From the NCBI RefSeq assembly GCF_914767665.1, contig NC_059503.1, positions 7,998,001 through 8,062,000 on the forward strand: DNA of 64,000 nucleotides, given 5' to 3'. Each line of letters begins with the position of its first letter. The first letter of the stretch is position 1. Below, one piece after another: positions 36,690 through 49,035 of the stretch. Below the pieces are notes generated by a model. It saw only the letters and a program-made list of their open reading frames with translations, did not search any database and was not told the origin of the DNA. Source of the stretch: Harmonia axyridis (taxonomy: Eukaryota; Arthropoda; Insecta; Coleoptera; Coccinellidae). Both the position numbers and the translations under genes were made by a program.

Positions 36690-36956
36690 TTTCTAGCCTA
36701 GATTGGATGATCTAGCCGAAAAAGAGAATGTGGATGATCTTTGGTCCTGGCAGGATGAGCTACTGCTTTCAAAGATCCAGTCTCCTGATTGTTTTGAAAA
36801 GAATTGAAGAACTGAAAGAGAGGATCAGCGAAGAAATTCAGGCCAAATCCATCGCAGTATGCCATCAGACAGTAGAAAACTTCAGAGATCACCTTTAACA
36901 ATGTATTGACTCTAGCGGGGCTTGCTTATCTTAGAGACATAATTCTCAAAATTTAG
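36690..36956 (+). mobile_element. Tc1/mariner-type transposase C-terminal relic
   Basis: The plus strand at 36800-36895 reads RIEELKERISEEIQAKSIAV, then CHQTVENFRDHL, a stop, QCIDSSG and, after a frameshift, AYLRDIILKI before a stop. This is the usual end of Tc1/mariner transposases of the group that finish in ...VIFK-like residues. Upstream catalytic regions were not found, so it is a short, dead fragment. Confidence 0.65.
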
Positions 36957-37132
36957 AGTGAAAAAATGAGGATAACTACTTTCTAACAACAAATACAAAA
37001 TTCAGTATTCAATTCCATTTATTATAACAGTTCTAGATCGGGAAATGTAAAATGCACATCATCTCTATGTCAGAAATTAGCGCAGAAATGAATATAAATT
37101 AGACTCAACAAAGGACTAAAGTAATAAGAGAG

Positions 37133-37195
37133 GATTGATATGAGGTTGATATGAGGGTTGATATGAGGTTGATATGAGAGTTGATATGAGGTTGA
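37133..37195. repeat. 11-12-bp minisatellite, about 5 units
   Basis: The unit gttgatatgag(g) is repeated in tandem with one-base variants. Confidence 0.8.
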
Positions 37196-37364
37196 GAGGC
37201 GTTGGGAGGGCATTTTAATTTTAGATATTTAGATTGGAGGAGGAGCGGATTAGAATAGAGTAGGAGTGGAAGATCATTCGACCATACAAGCACCTCGACT
37301 TAAAGATCTATTGTGCATCCCCGTGCAGTTTACCAGTCAGGCATTATTGTCTCAATAAACTTCT

Positions 37365-37637
37365 TCAACTTTCTGGGGCCACATCCCCCACTTGGTCTAG
37401 CTTCAATAACCAAGAGTCAAGGTGTTGCAGCCCTTTCTGTGGAACAGTTTCACATTCACATAACAAGTATTTGGCTGTCTCAGATGCTTTTTCCATGTAA
37501 TTCAGATGATACCTTACAGAACAATGTTCCGTGAGCACGCCTGTCAGTTTCCAGCTTACTGAGGGAGAGAACTTTTTTAGTCTAGCTCCCCGAGTAAAAT
37601 AGAAGTGACTTGGCCTGTTATAGGCATAGTTAACCAC
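37365..37637 (-). mobile_element. Non-LTR retrotransposon 3' end (RNase H/Cys region), degenerate
   Basis: The minus-strand 90-codon frame reads FTRGARLKKFSPSVSWKLTG, then VLTEHCSVRYHLNYM, LLCECETVPQKGLQHL and QVGDVAP. The GxLTxHC...RYHLxxM and ...LCEC... pattern is characteristic of the C-terminus of Jockey/R1-type ORF2 proteins after the RNase H domain. The usual first Cys-x-x-Cys before the LCEC motif is lost, so it is a decayed fragment. No reverse transcriptase was seen next to it. Confidence 0.6.
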
Positions 37638-38257
37638 ATGTTTGGAGGTATAGGTTAAACCATAGAGTTTCCATATAAAATTCTTCTTCTACACTACGTC
37701 TTAGCGTGTTGACGAAAGAATTTCGATGAAATAAACGACAATTAAGCGTTCCCAACACTTCACTAGCAAGAGAAACATGTTCCACCACCTCATCTCTTCT
37801 CATTTCGAGCGTTGCAGCCACATATCACACTTTCATCGACGCCGACAAATAAACCTCTCATCAGTCAGGATAAATCCAAGACCTCCCCCATCCTTCGAGT
37901 TATTTCAATCGCAATCCCTTTTCACCCCCTACCCTTCGGGCCTCTTCCTGTATCCACAGCGTGCCAATCTCCTTCGAGGCGAGTTGGCCATTAGCACGTC
38001 AGGAATTTCAATCAAGGAACCGGCCGATGAAAAAGTAGCCCGCAAGATAAGCCACGGAATTGGGTCGGCAACAAATTCATCACTCACTCAGCTGGATTTG
38101 CGGACGTGGCGCGTTAATAGAAATTAAACATCCACACACGTGTGAAAAGAACGAGGGGAGGTGAAGGTACGGGGTGTTTTGGTGTGTGAATGGAGTGGTG
38201 GATTTGGCAACTGTCAACCCCTGGGGGTAATGATGTAGCGTTTCAGTTCGATCATCA
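37638..38257. other. Unannotated, moderately GC-rich
   Basis: Open frames of 60-116 codons occur on both strands, but none resembles a known protein or has supporting splice signals that I could identify. Confidence 0.3.
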
Positions 38258-38583
38258 GAGCGTAAGCGAGTCCTGGAAGTCTGTGAGTTCAAAAAAACCA
38301 TTTTCGGGCGTGTTGCGTACAATATTTTTTCGGCAACCATGTAAAATAACACTATCGCTGCTGCTTTCCATATTTTATTGCGATTGCGATAAAAAACATG
38401 CAAATTTTTGACAACTAATTTCATATGAACTGTCAGCCGTTATCTCGGTTGCTATGGATTCTATGATTATTTTCCGGCCTAGTCCGGGAAGTACGTACTT
38501 TCCGGACTAGGCCGGGAAATGCTACTTTCTCAGAGAAAAAGCGTCCGGGAAGTGAGCACTTCCCGGACGGTTGCCGAAAAAAA
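38258..38583. repeat. About 325-bp repeat with strong palindromes, copy 1
   Basis: This is nearly identical (a handful of differences) to 59203-59527. Inside, 38472-38519 is a near-perfect palindrome built from ccggcctagtccgg and its complement around gtacgtac. 38542-38569 is a perfect hairpin with 13-bp arms (cgtccgggaagtg) and a two-base loop. A 14-bp inverted pair (ttttttcggcaacc at 38325, ggttgccgaaaaaa at 38569) encloses both. No protein is encoded. This is likely a non-autonomous mobile element. Confidence 0.75.
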
Positions 38584-38585
38584 AA

Positions 38586-39600
38586 TTTTTCAGGTGAGAT
38601 CGAAATTCGGCTAATCAGAGATCGTCAATTCTGGCACCGCTCACCGATTCTTCGTAAAGCTCCCCGTTTTGAGGAAATTTGAACTCGAAATTTGGGAAAG
38701 AATTTAATTTCCCTCCAAAAATCGTTATTTCTCCTAAATTATTCGTCACAGATCCCTCAACTAAAGCTTTTTTCAAACTGCAAGTTGCGATCTAAGACAT
38801 ACTGAGGTTTCAAGAGCGTAGCTTACGTCCAGGAGAAGTTGCAGCCTCGGGAATATTATCAATTTTTTCCTTGAAAATTTCAGAATTTTACCTATAATTT
38901 CTGAAATAATGTGCAGATCACCCAACTGCAAGCATTTTCGTGATCTACAGAGTTGAATCAATCAATAAAATGATACAATATATCAAGGAACTTTCATTTT
39001 TTTTCATTTTTTTTAAGGGTTAGGTATGGAAAATTTTACCACAATTTTTCGACAAAAATTTTTCAGGTGAGATCGAAATTCAGCTAATCAGAGATCGTGA
39101 ATTTTGGCACCGCTGACTGATTCTTCGTAGAGCCCACTGTTTTGAGGAAATTTGGACTCGAAATTTGGGAAAAAATTGAATTTCCCTCCAAAAATCGTTA
39201 TATCTCATGAATTATTGGTCACAGACTCCTCAAATGAAGTTTTTTTTCAGACTGCAAGTTGCGATCTAAGACACACTGAGATTTCAAGAGCGTAGCTCAC
39301 GTCCAGGAGAAGTTGCAGCCTCGGGAATATTATCAATTTGTTTCTCGAAAATTTCAGATTTTTACCTATAATTTCTGAAATAATGTACGCATCGCCCAAC
39401 AGCAAGCATTTTCGTGATCTCAATAACAGATTAAATCATTAAACTGATACAATATTTCCATGAAGGAATTTTAATTTTTTTTTTTCAATTTTCTGAGGGG
39501 GAGGTATGGTAAATTTTATGAAAATTTTTAGACAAAAAATTTTTCTGGTGAGATCGAAATTCGGCTAATCAGATATCGTCAATTCTGGCACCGCTCAGAC
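38586..39600. repeat. Tandem satellite, unit about 473-481 bp, two units plus a partial third
   Basis: The landmark aggtgagatcgaaatt recurs at about 38592, 39065 and (as tggtgagatcgaaatt) 39546. Whole units align, with shared aaaatcgttat, ctgcaagttgcgatctaaga, gagcgtagct-acgtccagga and caagcattttcgtgatct. Units differ by scattered substitutions. The third stops after ctggcaccgctca at about 39597. The array starts directly at the end of the 325-bp palindromic repeat. Confidence 0.85.
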
Positions 39601-40609
39601 ACAACAAACAAAAATAGTCTTCCCAAACAGCCGCACCCTCCAAACCGAAACCATCTACGAAATTCATCGATCAATACCGCCCTCTTCGAAATGAAAATTC
39701 CCCGACGAACTTCCCAATCAAATTTTTCCCCAATTAACCTATCGACTAAACAATCACAACAGCCACCTCAGACTTAATTACATTCTCGCGAGAGCGAGCC
39801 GCGGCGCGAACTTCGCTATCCGCTCCGAAGGACCAAGCACTCGAAATCGAAGAAGAACAATAATCGACCCCTTAGGAATTCCCGAGTATCTGGCAGCCGC
39901 GAGGACGACTCAATCGGCGAAACAGACGCGGGACAAGCGGCAAAAGTCTGGAAGGAATTAATTTCCTGCTGTTCGTAATTCATCTCCGGGACTCGGGAAC
40001 CCGAGAAATATGGTTCCCGAGGGAGGAGAGACGGGGGCTCTCCTTGAAAAATGGCGCAATTGGAGAGCGGATATATCAAAGTTCCACGGAGTAGGCCGGG
40101 AGTCTGGCTGTGCTTAGGAGTGCCCCTTCACTGGGCCCTCTCTCTCTGGAGAGGCAACCTGTTGAGGGACACCGGAAGGCCAAGAAAAAATATCCAGACA
40201 TGCAGGGCTTATGAATTTCTTATGGAAATTCAGGGACTTTAGCGCGGGACCTATTTATTATGCAGTACGTTTTTTTTGCTTTTTTTTTTCGAATGAGGGA
40301 TATCTGTCTTACTTTATCATTCTCAGTCTGAATGGAATAAGGGTAAGAACAAAACAAATCCTGACTATTATTTACTGAATTACGTGATTTCACTGAATAA
40401 CATAATGGACTTCATTTATTCAATATGAACATACGTACTACATACAAATATATTATTTTCCTGAAGAGAACTTGGGAAATATAGATAAAAATGTACCAGT
40501 TATAAAACCATCATTCTTTCTAGAATGAAGCAACTCAAAGATAGAGATTTTGCACTTATTAAAATCCAAAGGCAAGTAGTGCAGAAAACAAAATTTGTAA
40601 AATCTATCT
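39601..40609. other. Unannotated; CpG-rich patch at 39780-40240
   Basis: The patch contains ctcgcgagagcgagccgcggcg and overlapping open frames on both strands (87 aa minus, 63 aa plus). It looks like unique, selectively GC-rich DNA and could be a promoter or first-exon area of a gene, but no splice-supported coding sequence can be shown. Confidence 0.3.
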
Positions 40610-40860
40610 AAAGAATTCTATCATAATATGAATTTCTTTCTCAATGCAAATACATTTTATTATCATCGGCGTAAATTTTGAAGTTTACGTTGATAAAATA
40701 GATGCAGATATGACTGATACTCGTATATAAATTGAAAAGGAGTGGTCCCAAATGAGAACCTTGAAGCACCCTCGATTCAACACTGTCAAAGGAAGAATAG
40801 GCATCATTCATCTGTATACAGAGTATTCCAAAACTTAGAAGAGAGATTCCTTCCACAATT
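40610..40860 (-). mobile_element. Non-LTR reverse transcriptase fragment
   Basis: The minus-strand peptide contains ESRVLQGSHLGPLLFNLYTS, followed by FKIYADDNKMYL with the catalytic Y-A-D-D. The region between them is shortened and altered. This is a short relic of a Jockey/CR1-like LINE. No flanking domains are preserved. Confidence 0.7.
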
Positions 40861-40879
40861 TCAAGAAAAAAATCCCATG

Positions 40880-41700
40880 GTCTTGGCCCGCAAACGCTTT
40901 GTTTTCGAGATAAAGGGTGTTTCTTGTAGTCCTACATGTTTATGATGATTGAAGGAGTTTAGTTATTTATGAATACATAATTGCTTCAGATCGGAAAAAT
41001 AAGCACCAAAAATAATAAATTATTTATTTATCAACAGGTTTTTCATGATTTTCTGAGAATTTCGAGTGAATTGTTTGGAATTTTTTCTTGAAATCAGTAA
41101 GATATACAACAAATCTATAAAAAACCAAAAATTGCAGTATTAGATCAACGTTTTCTCAATTTTTTTTTCACTTGTGGTATACCAAAAAAAAGTTCTGGTG
41201 AAAAAGGAGGCAAGTTCCCGAAAAATTATCACCCTGTGAATTTACAATCGAAAATGGCACACTACGTAATATAAACTATAAATTGGAATATCTGTGCCAA
41301 ATTTCAGTTGAGAATCTTGTGAAATGCTGATGCTATGTGAGAAAAACTTGAAAAAAAAACAAATTTCAATATACTGTACCTTGGGGAAAAAACTTATTCG
41401 GGTCCCTGTTTATAACACTTTTTCCCTTTTAATTATCCGAGGAATCTCTCATTTTTGTATTTACCATTAATTTCGGTATAATAACAGAACTGTAGACATC
41501 TACAAAACACAATAAATTCAGAAGTGAAATTTTATGGTTATGAGGACACTAGAAGAACATTTGAGTAGTTCTAGCCGGATCTATTTTAATGAGAATATTG
41601 AATTTCTGTCATTATTGGCTTGAATTTTCTATGATTTTTCATCTCTGGTCAACATTAAATTTTGCATCAAGCTTTTAACTGTGATTTACTATCATTATTC
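40880..41700. repeat. Dispersed repeat, copy 1 (partner at 59610-60240)
   Basis: Shared landmarks in the same order are aaacgctttgttttcgagat, agggtgtttct-gtagtccta, a tttatgatgatt/ttatgattat segment, ttttctgagaatt, gaattgtt-ggaatttttt and ttgaaatc-gt (41060-41100 against 59800-59860). No coding motifs were found. At about 41620-41700 the 148-bp repeat family (ttgaattttctatg) overlaps the end. Confidence 0.55.
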
Positions 41701-41991
41701 ATTATATTTATTCCACTTACCATCCACCACAAGAAAAAGTCTATTATTCGTAATAACACCCATTTTTGATATAATCTCACAGGATACAGTTCCGGAATCT
41801 TCACATTTTGGTATCTACCTGAATTGCCTTCATATGTATGATTTCGATATTATTATAATACGTATATTTTCATCAATATTTTGGTTGATCTCATCGTTTG
41901 AAATCTAATCGAAGCGACTCATTTTATCCTCTGAAACTTATAATTATTACTTCGCCAGTGTCCATAACCATGGTTACGTCGATGAGAACAC
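41701..41991. other. Unannotated
   Basis: No feature recognised. Confidence 0.35.
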
Positions 41992-42079
41992 CAAAATTCG
42001 ACCAATCATAATTCAAAGACATCTGGCGTCATCGCCAGATGATACCTACTGTCTCTAATTTGTGATTGGTCAAATTTTG
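41992..42079. repeat. Foldback element, about 30-bp arms plus inner hairpin
   Basis: caaaattcgaccaatcataa pairs with the reverse complement of ...tgtgattggtcaaattttg, and the pairing continues to caaagaca/tgtctcta. Inside, catctggcg and cgccagatg form a perfect 9-bp hairpin around tcat. This is a typical small MITE-like palindrome. Confidence 0.7.
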
Positions 42080-42599
42080 ATATGCGTGAAAGAGTATCCA
42101 TAATCCCAATGAATATCCTCATTTTTCTAATGTCACATTTCAACACTTACTTGGGAAGCAGCGGTTTGGTATAATCCTCAAAAGGAATATTCACGATCAG
42201 AGAAAACAATAAAAAAACTTCGATTCAGCATCCGCTCGTTTACAGTCCCGGGAAATGTGCCTGCATCAAATATTCAGGCAGCTGTAATTTCATTGCACGC
42301 CTTTTGGGAGCTGTCGCTTCTATCAAAATTTCATGGCCTGCCTCCAGTTGAAATGAGGGTATCAGCGATATGATGAAAGGTATTAAGTGAATCGTTGTGA
42401 ACTGTTTTTTTTTTGCTTTTTGAGAGTATTGGTGTTTGAATAATATTTATTTTTAGGTTGTATTTGCAGTATAGCAGAAATACTACTCAGAATATCTGCT
42501 GAGGACTGTTGTTTTCATGTATTGAAGAAGAAAATTTCGAAATACAATTTATATCAACAAACCGTTGAAAATATTTGAACTGATAGATGCAAATTTATG
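42080..42599. other. Unannotated
   Basis: No feature recognised. Confidence 0.35.
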
Positions 42600-43030
42600 A
42601 ATTAGGATGGGAAGAATCGAAACCGTGTGCGTCGCTCAAGAATAACTGAGAATATTGATGCAGTAGCCCGCAGTATTGACGAAAACCTACTTTTGTCGTC
42701 CTAGTCGACCTTGGGAAGTAGGTGATGATTCTTCATTTTTTATGGAACGAATTGAAAGATATTGATGAGGGCAGGGTTTATTTTCAACAAGACGGCACTG
42801 TTGCCATACAAAGAACGAAACAATCGACATTTTGCAAAAAAACTTTCCTCACAATTGGCCACCGAGATCCTGAGATTTGACACCTTCAGACTTTTTTCAA
42901 GCCACGTGAAAGATGAGGTCTATGTCAATGCTAAATGCTTCACAATCGATTCAAGACATCAAAGAAATAGAATTCAAGAAGTTATCAAGGACATTTTCTC
43001 TTGTTGATGAAATTGTGAGTTCAAGGTATT
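42600..43030 (+). mobile_element. Tc1/mariner transposase relic (separate family)
   Basis: At about 42612-42710 the plus strand reads RNRVRRSRITENIDAVARSI, the DNA-binding/linker style ('RTxENIxAV'). At about 42778 FQQDGT marks the second catalytic Asp. At about 42855-42900 HNWPPRS, a stop and DLTPSDFF mark the third. VKDEVYVNAK follows. The first catalytic region is missing between them and several stops and shifts are present. The NWPPRS-DLTP signature is shared with the DD41D copies, but the surrounding sequence is clearly different. Confidence 0.7.
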
Positions 43031-43987
43031 CAAATTTTTTATTCAGGTAACAGCTCAATACACAGTGGTCTGGGTGAAACACATAATCTGAAGCTTGTGT
43101 TGTGTAGCTCCACCCAGTATTAGTATTAATTAGTTCCTTGTATCGATTTGAACTTTGCAATAATTGGCAAAAAAGTCAGGTGATCTTCGTAAGAGACGAT
43201 TACAATGATTAGTTTCTGACGAATAATAAAAAATATTTGAATCTGACATCGAAACACACCTCTAAAAATGTGTTTCCTCAAAGCATTATATTTATCCCCA
43301 GCAAATATCAATAAAACTCCGAAATTCTACATTCGACTGATCATAAGGCATTCCGCATAAAATTTTTGGCGGTAAACAGTAGCAATATAGTTTTTTACTA
43401 CTCCGAAAATATGTGAGAAAACGTGCATCACGATCTCTTACATCTTTATCACCCTTTCTCAATAACATGAGAAACCGATATTCCTTTACAGTTCAATAAT
43501 CGTGTCAGAGCTTTGTAACCGTCATAAAATTATGATGGTTTTGTTCTTCTATAGTCAACCACATAAATATTTGTTTTATGCACTTTGATCGTCATAGTAC
43601 CGTTTTTAGTAGAGTACATTATATTTAATGGGATATCTTCTACTTTATTCAGTAACTCACCTTATATGAATTTTATTGTTACGATCATTTAATGCTGAGC
43701 AAAATTTTTGGTAATATATCTTGTCATAATAATTTTATCAGGGTCTCTACTAATAGTAAATTGTATTGGAAAAGTCTAAGTTGAGCAGAGTAGGAAGAAT
43801 AAGTAAAATTCTCACATGAACGAAAAAGACTATTGTAGATACTACAAAATGGCGAATGCGCTTGAAGGAGGTCTTAATTGATTGTTTATATTTTAGTCAA
43901 TAGCTATCTTAGTTGATTTTAGTCTTACAAAATAGTTTGAATGGGCAAACTTTTTTTTATGGTGATTTAGAATTCAGCACTAGGGAA
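43031..43987. other. Unannotated; weak repeat similarity at about 43340-43530
   Basis: Apart from the weak match to 36110-36200 noted there, nothing is recognised. Confidence 0.35.
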
Positions 43988-44911
43988 TAACGGTTGTTTT
44001 TTTTCGAGGTATATAACTTTAAGTCGAAATTACTGTTCAAGATGGCGACCGATTCAACAGCTGTTAAGTGATTTATTCTCAGTTTGGTTTGGCAATTCAT
44101 CATGAATAGACTCACGCCTGAACAACGCTTGCAATTAGTGCAATTTTATTTCGAAAATAATGGTTCTGTGCGGAATAAGTATCGCGCACTACGTCCATTT
44201 TATTTTGTTTAGCGATGGAGCGTCAACAAACAAAACTGCCGCATTTGGAGTGAAGCTGATCCTCAAGTGTATGTCGAAACACCGTTACATCCAGAAAAAC
44301 TGACTGTTTGGTGCGCTTTATGGGCTGGTGGAATCATTGGTCCGTACTTCTTCAAAAACGATGATGGCCAGAACGTTACAGTCAATGGTGATCGGTATAG
44401 AGCCATGATTACTAACTTTTTCATTCCTGAATTGAACAACCATGATGTCCAGGAGCTGTGGTTCCAACAAGACGGCCCAACATGTCACACAGCTCGTTCC
44501 ACAATCGATTTATTGAAAGACATGTTTGGTGACCGCCTAATTTCACGTTTTGGACCTGTGAATTGGCCTCCAAGATCTTGTGATTTAACACCGCTAGACT
44601 ACTATCTGTGGGGCTATGTAAAGTCATTGGTCTATGCGGATAAGCCACAAATCCTTGACCATTTGGAAGACAACATTCGCCGTGTTATTGCCGACATACG
44701 GCAACAAATGTTTGAAAAAGTCATCGAAAATTGGACGTCCAGATTGGACTACATCCGAGCCAGCCGTGGCCTATAATATGCCAGAAATCATATTTAAAAT
44801 GTAATGCCACAAGATTATCTTGCGGATAAATAAAATTCATGTCAATCGAATAGTCCATTGTTGTTTTATTGCAATTTAAAGTTCTATAGCTCTACAAAAA
44901 ACACCCCTTTA
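43988..44911 (+). mobile_element. DD41D (rosa-like) element, copy F
   Basis: Both ends are present with TA on each side; the left end is slightly mutated (cggttg instead of gggtg). It has the leader-to-catalytic junction cgtccattttattttgttta shared with B, C and D. A further small deletion then removes HFWLNGY after the first Asp (gatggagcg-tcaacaaac). The frame at 44267-44776 (169 codons) keeps FQQDGPTCHTA and DLTPLDYYLWGY, with 41 residues between the Asps, and ends early at SRGL. Inactive. Confidence 0.9.
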
Positions 44912-47129
44912 CAAAAAGCATTGTAAACCTAAAATTTTTATGTGAACTGGTATTTTTTGAATTAAAGATCCTATATCTCATTTTCCTAATGAGAAGAGAT
45001 CTTTCTCCTGACTTCAAATATATATACATACTTCGTTGAGGTTATCTCTGTCAGTTTTCGAGAAATAAAGATCCACGACTTAAATTGGCAAGTATCGATA
45101 CATTTATAGAATATTTGAATACTATGCGATACTTTTTGTTAATCATGTTAATCAGGTAATGAGGTCACACAGCCCTGGAATCTTGCTATAAGATTGAATA
45201 AATGTGAATTTCAAATTACTCCAAGTGATAAAAGGACACATCAATAAATACTTTACAAGACACAACTCGTGATAGTAGATATATTTTTGAAGTTCCAAAT
45301 CATTCAACATCAACGATAATTAATTCAAAAAACTTCTGGGCATAAAAATTTTCACTTATCCATATATTCTTGGATTGATTTTGACATTTTTGCATGTCTC
45401 CAAGAACTCAAGGCCAAATATTTGAAATTATATTTCCAATGTTTACTACAAGATAATAAACGAAATCTCTGAAGGAAGAAAGAACTGAAAGGAGACAAAT
45501 TATTAAAACTTCTCATAGTTTCTAACTTCTTCAGGTAATAATTTCCCAAAATTTTCCCAATAAAACCAAACCTAATTAAAAATTTATTAAATCGAAGAAT
45601 TTTGCATCCAATAGCACGCATACCAATAACCAACAAGAGCGAGCAAGAACCGCGCCATTCTACAACTTACCACTTCTCGCCAAAAAAAGTTATGTAAGCA
45701 CAACACCACGTTAACCTGTACTGTTTAAAATTCAGTTAAATCCTGACCGCCGAGAGAAATATTCCCGACAGGACTAAAAGGGTAGTCTCGAGGAACCCGA
45801 AAATAAGGATGAAGATAAAACCAATCAGTGAACACTGTTGCGCAGATTCAACCAGTTTGAATTTGGTGCAGTGGTGACATCTTTCGGGTGGAAAATCAAG
45901 GATACTGGTGGTTTGAACGACCCGTTGCAATTAGGATTTGGTTACAGTTTTCTGTTTCTGAATTTGATATTATTGGGAAAGAAACCTGAAAAACTTTCGG
46001 ATGCTTTACAGGATACTACAAATTAATTAATTTTTGTGAGAATTCTTGGATTCCATTATTTTCTTTAAGGAAATGAAGTAGATGAGTGCATTTGTAGTTG
46101 AAAAAACATTAATTCCTATCATTGATTTTTTTCACAGTTTTCTTTAGTTCTACAAGTTTCAAGATATCATTTCGAAATTGAATCTACAGATGACGCTCGT
46201 AATTCAGAATAAAAATCTCTCTTCACTTTTATTTGATGCTCATATGTATTAATAAACGAAAGTTTTTACCTTTTCGTGATAAAAGATAAAAAATAACTTT
46301 TCTGTAATATTTGTTACTGCAGTGCTCACTATCTCAAGAAATTTTCTGCCTCCTCGATTTATTCTTTTCTGAAATCAGTGAAATCCATTGTTCATGACAA
46401 TGAACCGAACAAACATCATTTCAATTTCAAATATAGACCTTATACTGTGTCTAACTGAAAATGAAAGACATCATGAACAATGCTTTTAGAATTCAATTGT
46501 ACCTCTGATTGCCGACGAATAAATTAATGATTAGTAATGCATTTAAAATTTTACGAAATTACCAAAATTTACAATATTTTTTTCCAACTTTTAATATTTT
46601 CATTGGTTATTAATCTTTTTCTTAAAAGATCATAAGTAGGGGATTGCTATTAGAATTTTTTGTTTTCGGGATTCTAGAACAACCCTGTTTATAAAATAAC
46701 AATGTCATTTATTCGCATTCCGTATCCTACCATATTTTCTGTTGGTTGCATCATCAAATCCATGGAAAATTCGAGTAGAATATAAAGAAAAACTAATAGT
46801 TCAGTGACTACAAACCCGACCAACTTAAAATTTAGCGTTCAGATGTAAACAAGCTTGCTGAGAGATATCATGTTGATCTTCTCCCAAAAATTTTAGAAAA
46901 CTCAGCAGAACATCGAAAAAAAAAATTATTCCATCAACTACAAATATCACTAGATTGAAATTTTTCAATTTGAATATGTAAAATAATCTTTTGAATACTC
47001 ATGCCAAATCTCGTGGTTTAAGGTTTTCCCAACATTTTCATTGACATAATGGTCAGGATCAAATAATCTTCATATTCAGCATAGATTTTGAATTTCATTT
47101 CAAAAGTTGATCGGACATTCAACCACTTT
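44912..47129. other. Unannotated AT-rich DNA
   Basis: No gene, RNA or mobile element was recognised in this stretch. A short open frame on each strand near 45736-46026 has no familiar motif. Confidence 0.35.
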
Positions 47130-47430
47130 ATGGTAAAAACAACGATTTATTCAGACAAAAACGATCCGATTGGTCAATCAACGACTTTATTGGTGAATCA
47201 ACGACTTTACTGAATAAACAACTAGAATTCGATCGAAAATTCAACGATTTGATCGAACAATCAACGACTTTAACAGATTAACAACGATTTGAACGGACAA
47301 TCAACGACTTTATTCGACAATCAACGATTTGATCGGCGAATCAACGACTTTACCAGATGAACAACGATTTGATCGGACAATCAACGACTTTATAGGTCAC
47401 TCGATGACTCAATCAGTCAATCAACTAATT
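47130..47430. repeat. About 20-bp minisatellite, roughly 14 diverged units
   Basis: The core is caacgactt or caacgattt, spaced about 20 bp apart, with linkers such as gatcggacaat and tattggtgaat. The two core types tend to alternate, so there is also a hint of a 40-bp higher-order unit. Confidence 0.8.
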
Positions 47431-49030
47431 GATAGCTCGATGACAATTTTGCGAAACTCCTTATTATAATTTTTTCTGCACATCCAATTTCTTCCCCGTC
47501 TGATGCCGCCCAACACGCCCAGCCTCCTTGATTCTTCCGTCCCGATTCATGTGCAAACGACGCCCCCGTCATTCTTCACCTAGAGCAATAAATCACTTTG
47601 CCATTCGCTAAAAATTCCGAAAGTTTTCAATTAGCCGATTAATTAAAGGACGCCTGCGTTAATTCTTAGGGCGCTTCCTAGACGTTGCAGCGCCACAAAA
47701 GGCCGAACGTTGGTATTGTGGCGGAAGTGACGGTGACTGATTATTCCTGGCGGGCATGAAAGGAACCAGAAGAAAAATGGGACGCAGAAACGTTCTCCGA
47801 TGATGCAGTTTCGTTGCTGCAAGTTGGGGATTCTTTTTATTATTCCCACTATTTTTTTTTTTTTTTTGGGTGTAAGGTGGTGAATGATGTTCTTTATATA
47901 CCATATTTTTACGTGATTATTTTTTCTATAAAGCAGGAAGCTTCTTTTTACCTGCAGTTTGCGAATATTGAACCGAAAATTTAAACTATTAGGTATTCAA
48001 TGACGAAGAATGACATATATGTATTTATTTACAGCACTAAAAAGAAGAACTTGAAACCGCAGGGTCCACTCTAGAGGGGCGGCAAAGATTGGAGGGAGGC
48101 ATTTTCTACTTCTTCCAAGAATTAGGAATTTCTAGAAGAATGGATTGGAAAAATGGCCATATGTTTCACATATCCACTCTTCCACTTAATTTTTGTATTA
48201 TCTTTCATTTTGTTCTGATTGATAGTGATTTAATTTATGTTTCTATTTCAAAAAAGTTGATATTTTCGATTCTTTAATACAATAAGTTTAATACACAAAA
48301 GTGTTTTTTGCGAGGTTTCTTCTCAGTCCATCATTTTTTTTATTGACGTGACACTGCACAAAGAAACTGCTAAAAATCAAGTAGCTTTGAAACGATTCAA
48401 GTATTTGCTAAATAAATACTTGACTTGAGATTGAAAAACTACTACTTGACTTTAGCTTGACTTAAAATGAAGTCAAGCTCAAGACAAGTAGCTTGAAAAT
48501 CCGTGAATCCCTTATCATCAGGTCAGTTCAAGTAATTCAGAAATTCTTCAGGTGATTGGAATTATAAAACTAAAATCTATTTGAATATCAAAGTGAAATG
48601 AATAAAGGCGATAGACACACTTCAAGAAGTATTTTTGGTGTTAACTGAGCACAATTCTTTCAACTTAGACGTTCTTATTCATAACTAAGCAAAACTTTCA
48701 AATGTTGACAATGAAGTTCGATTACTTCATGGACACCCCTCGTACAACCATAATTCCAGTGTCCTCTGGAAGGTCACTCGAGTTCAATCCTCATCATAGT
48801 GGCTAATTCACCCCATCCCCTGGTCAGATTTATCGCCTCAGAACTTCGCGAACGAATCTCATATTCCACTTTACAGCTTTTATGGAAATTGAATTTGGTC
48901 GAATTTTTAATTAAATTCAACTCACCGTGTCTCGACTCCCAGTCTTCCTAAAAGGCAACGGTTCCAAAACTTGGATAAAGTTTGAACTCGAACTGGGGGG
49001 AGTCGCCAAAATTGTAATTTCATTTAAGAC
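47431..49030. other. Unannotated; simple-repeat patch at about 48405-48540
   Basis: Between 48405 and 48540 the words acttgac, gtcaag and caagta recur in both orientations, which resembles the ends of small hAT-like elements. No boundaries could be set. A long T-run occurs at about 47851-47868. Nothing else was recognised. Confidence 0.3.
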
Positions 49031-49035
49031 TCAAC

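Noticed and set aside
37777..38127. 116-codon open frame
   Set aside because: Composition-driven, with a competing frame on the same strand and no known motif.
39816..40242. Possible gene in the GC-rich patch
   Set aside because: Overlapping frames on opposite strands without splice signals or familiar domains; kept only as an unannotated patch.
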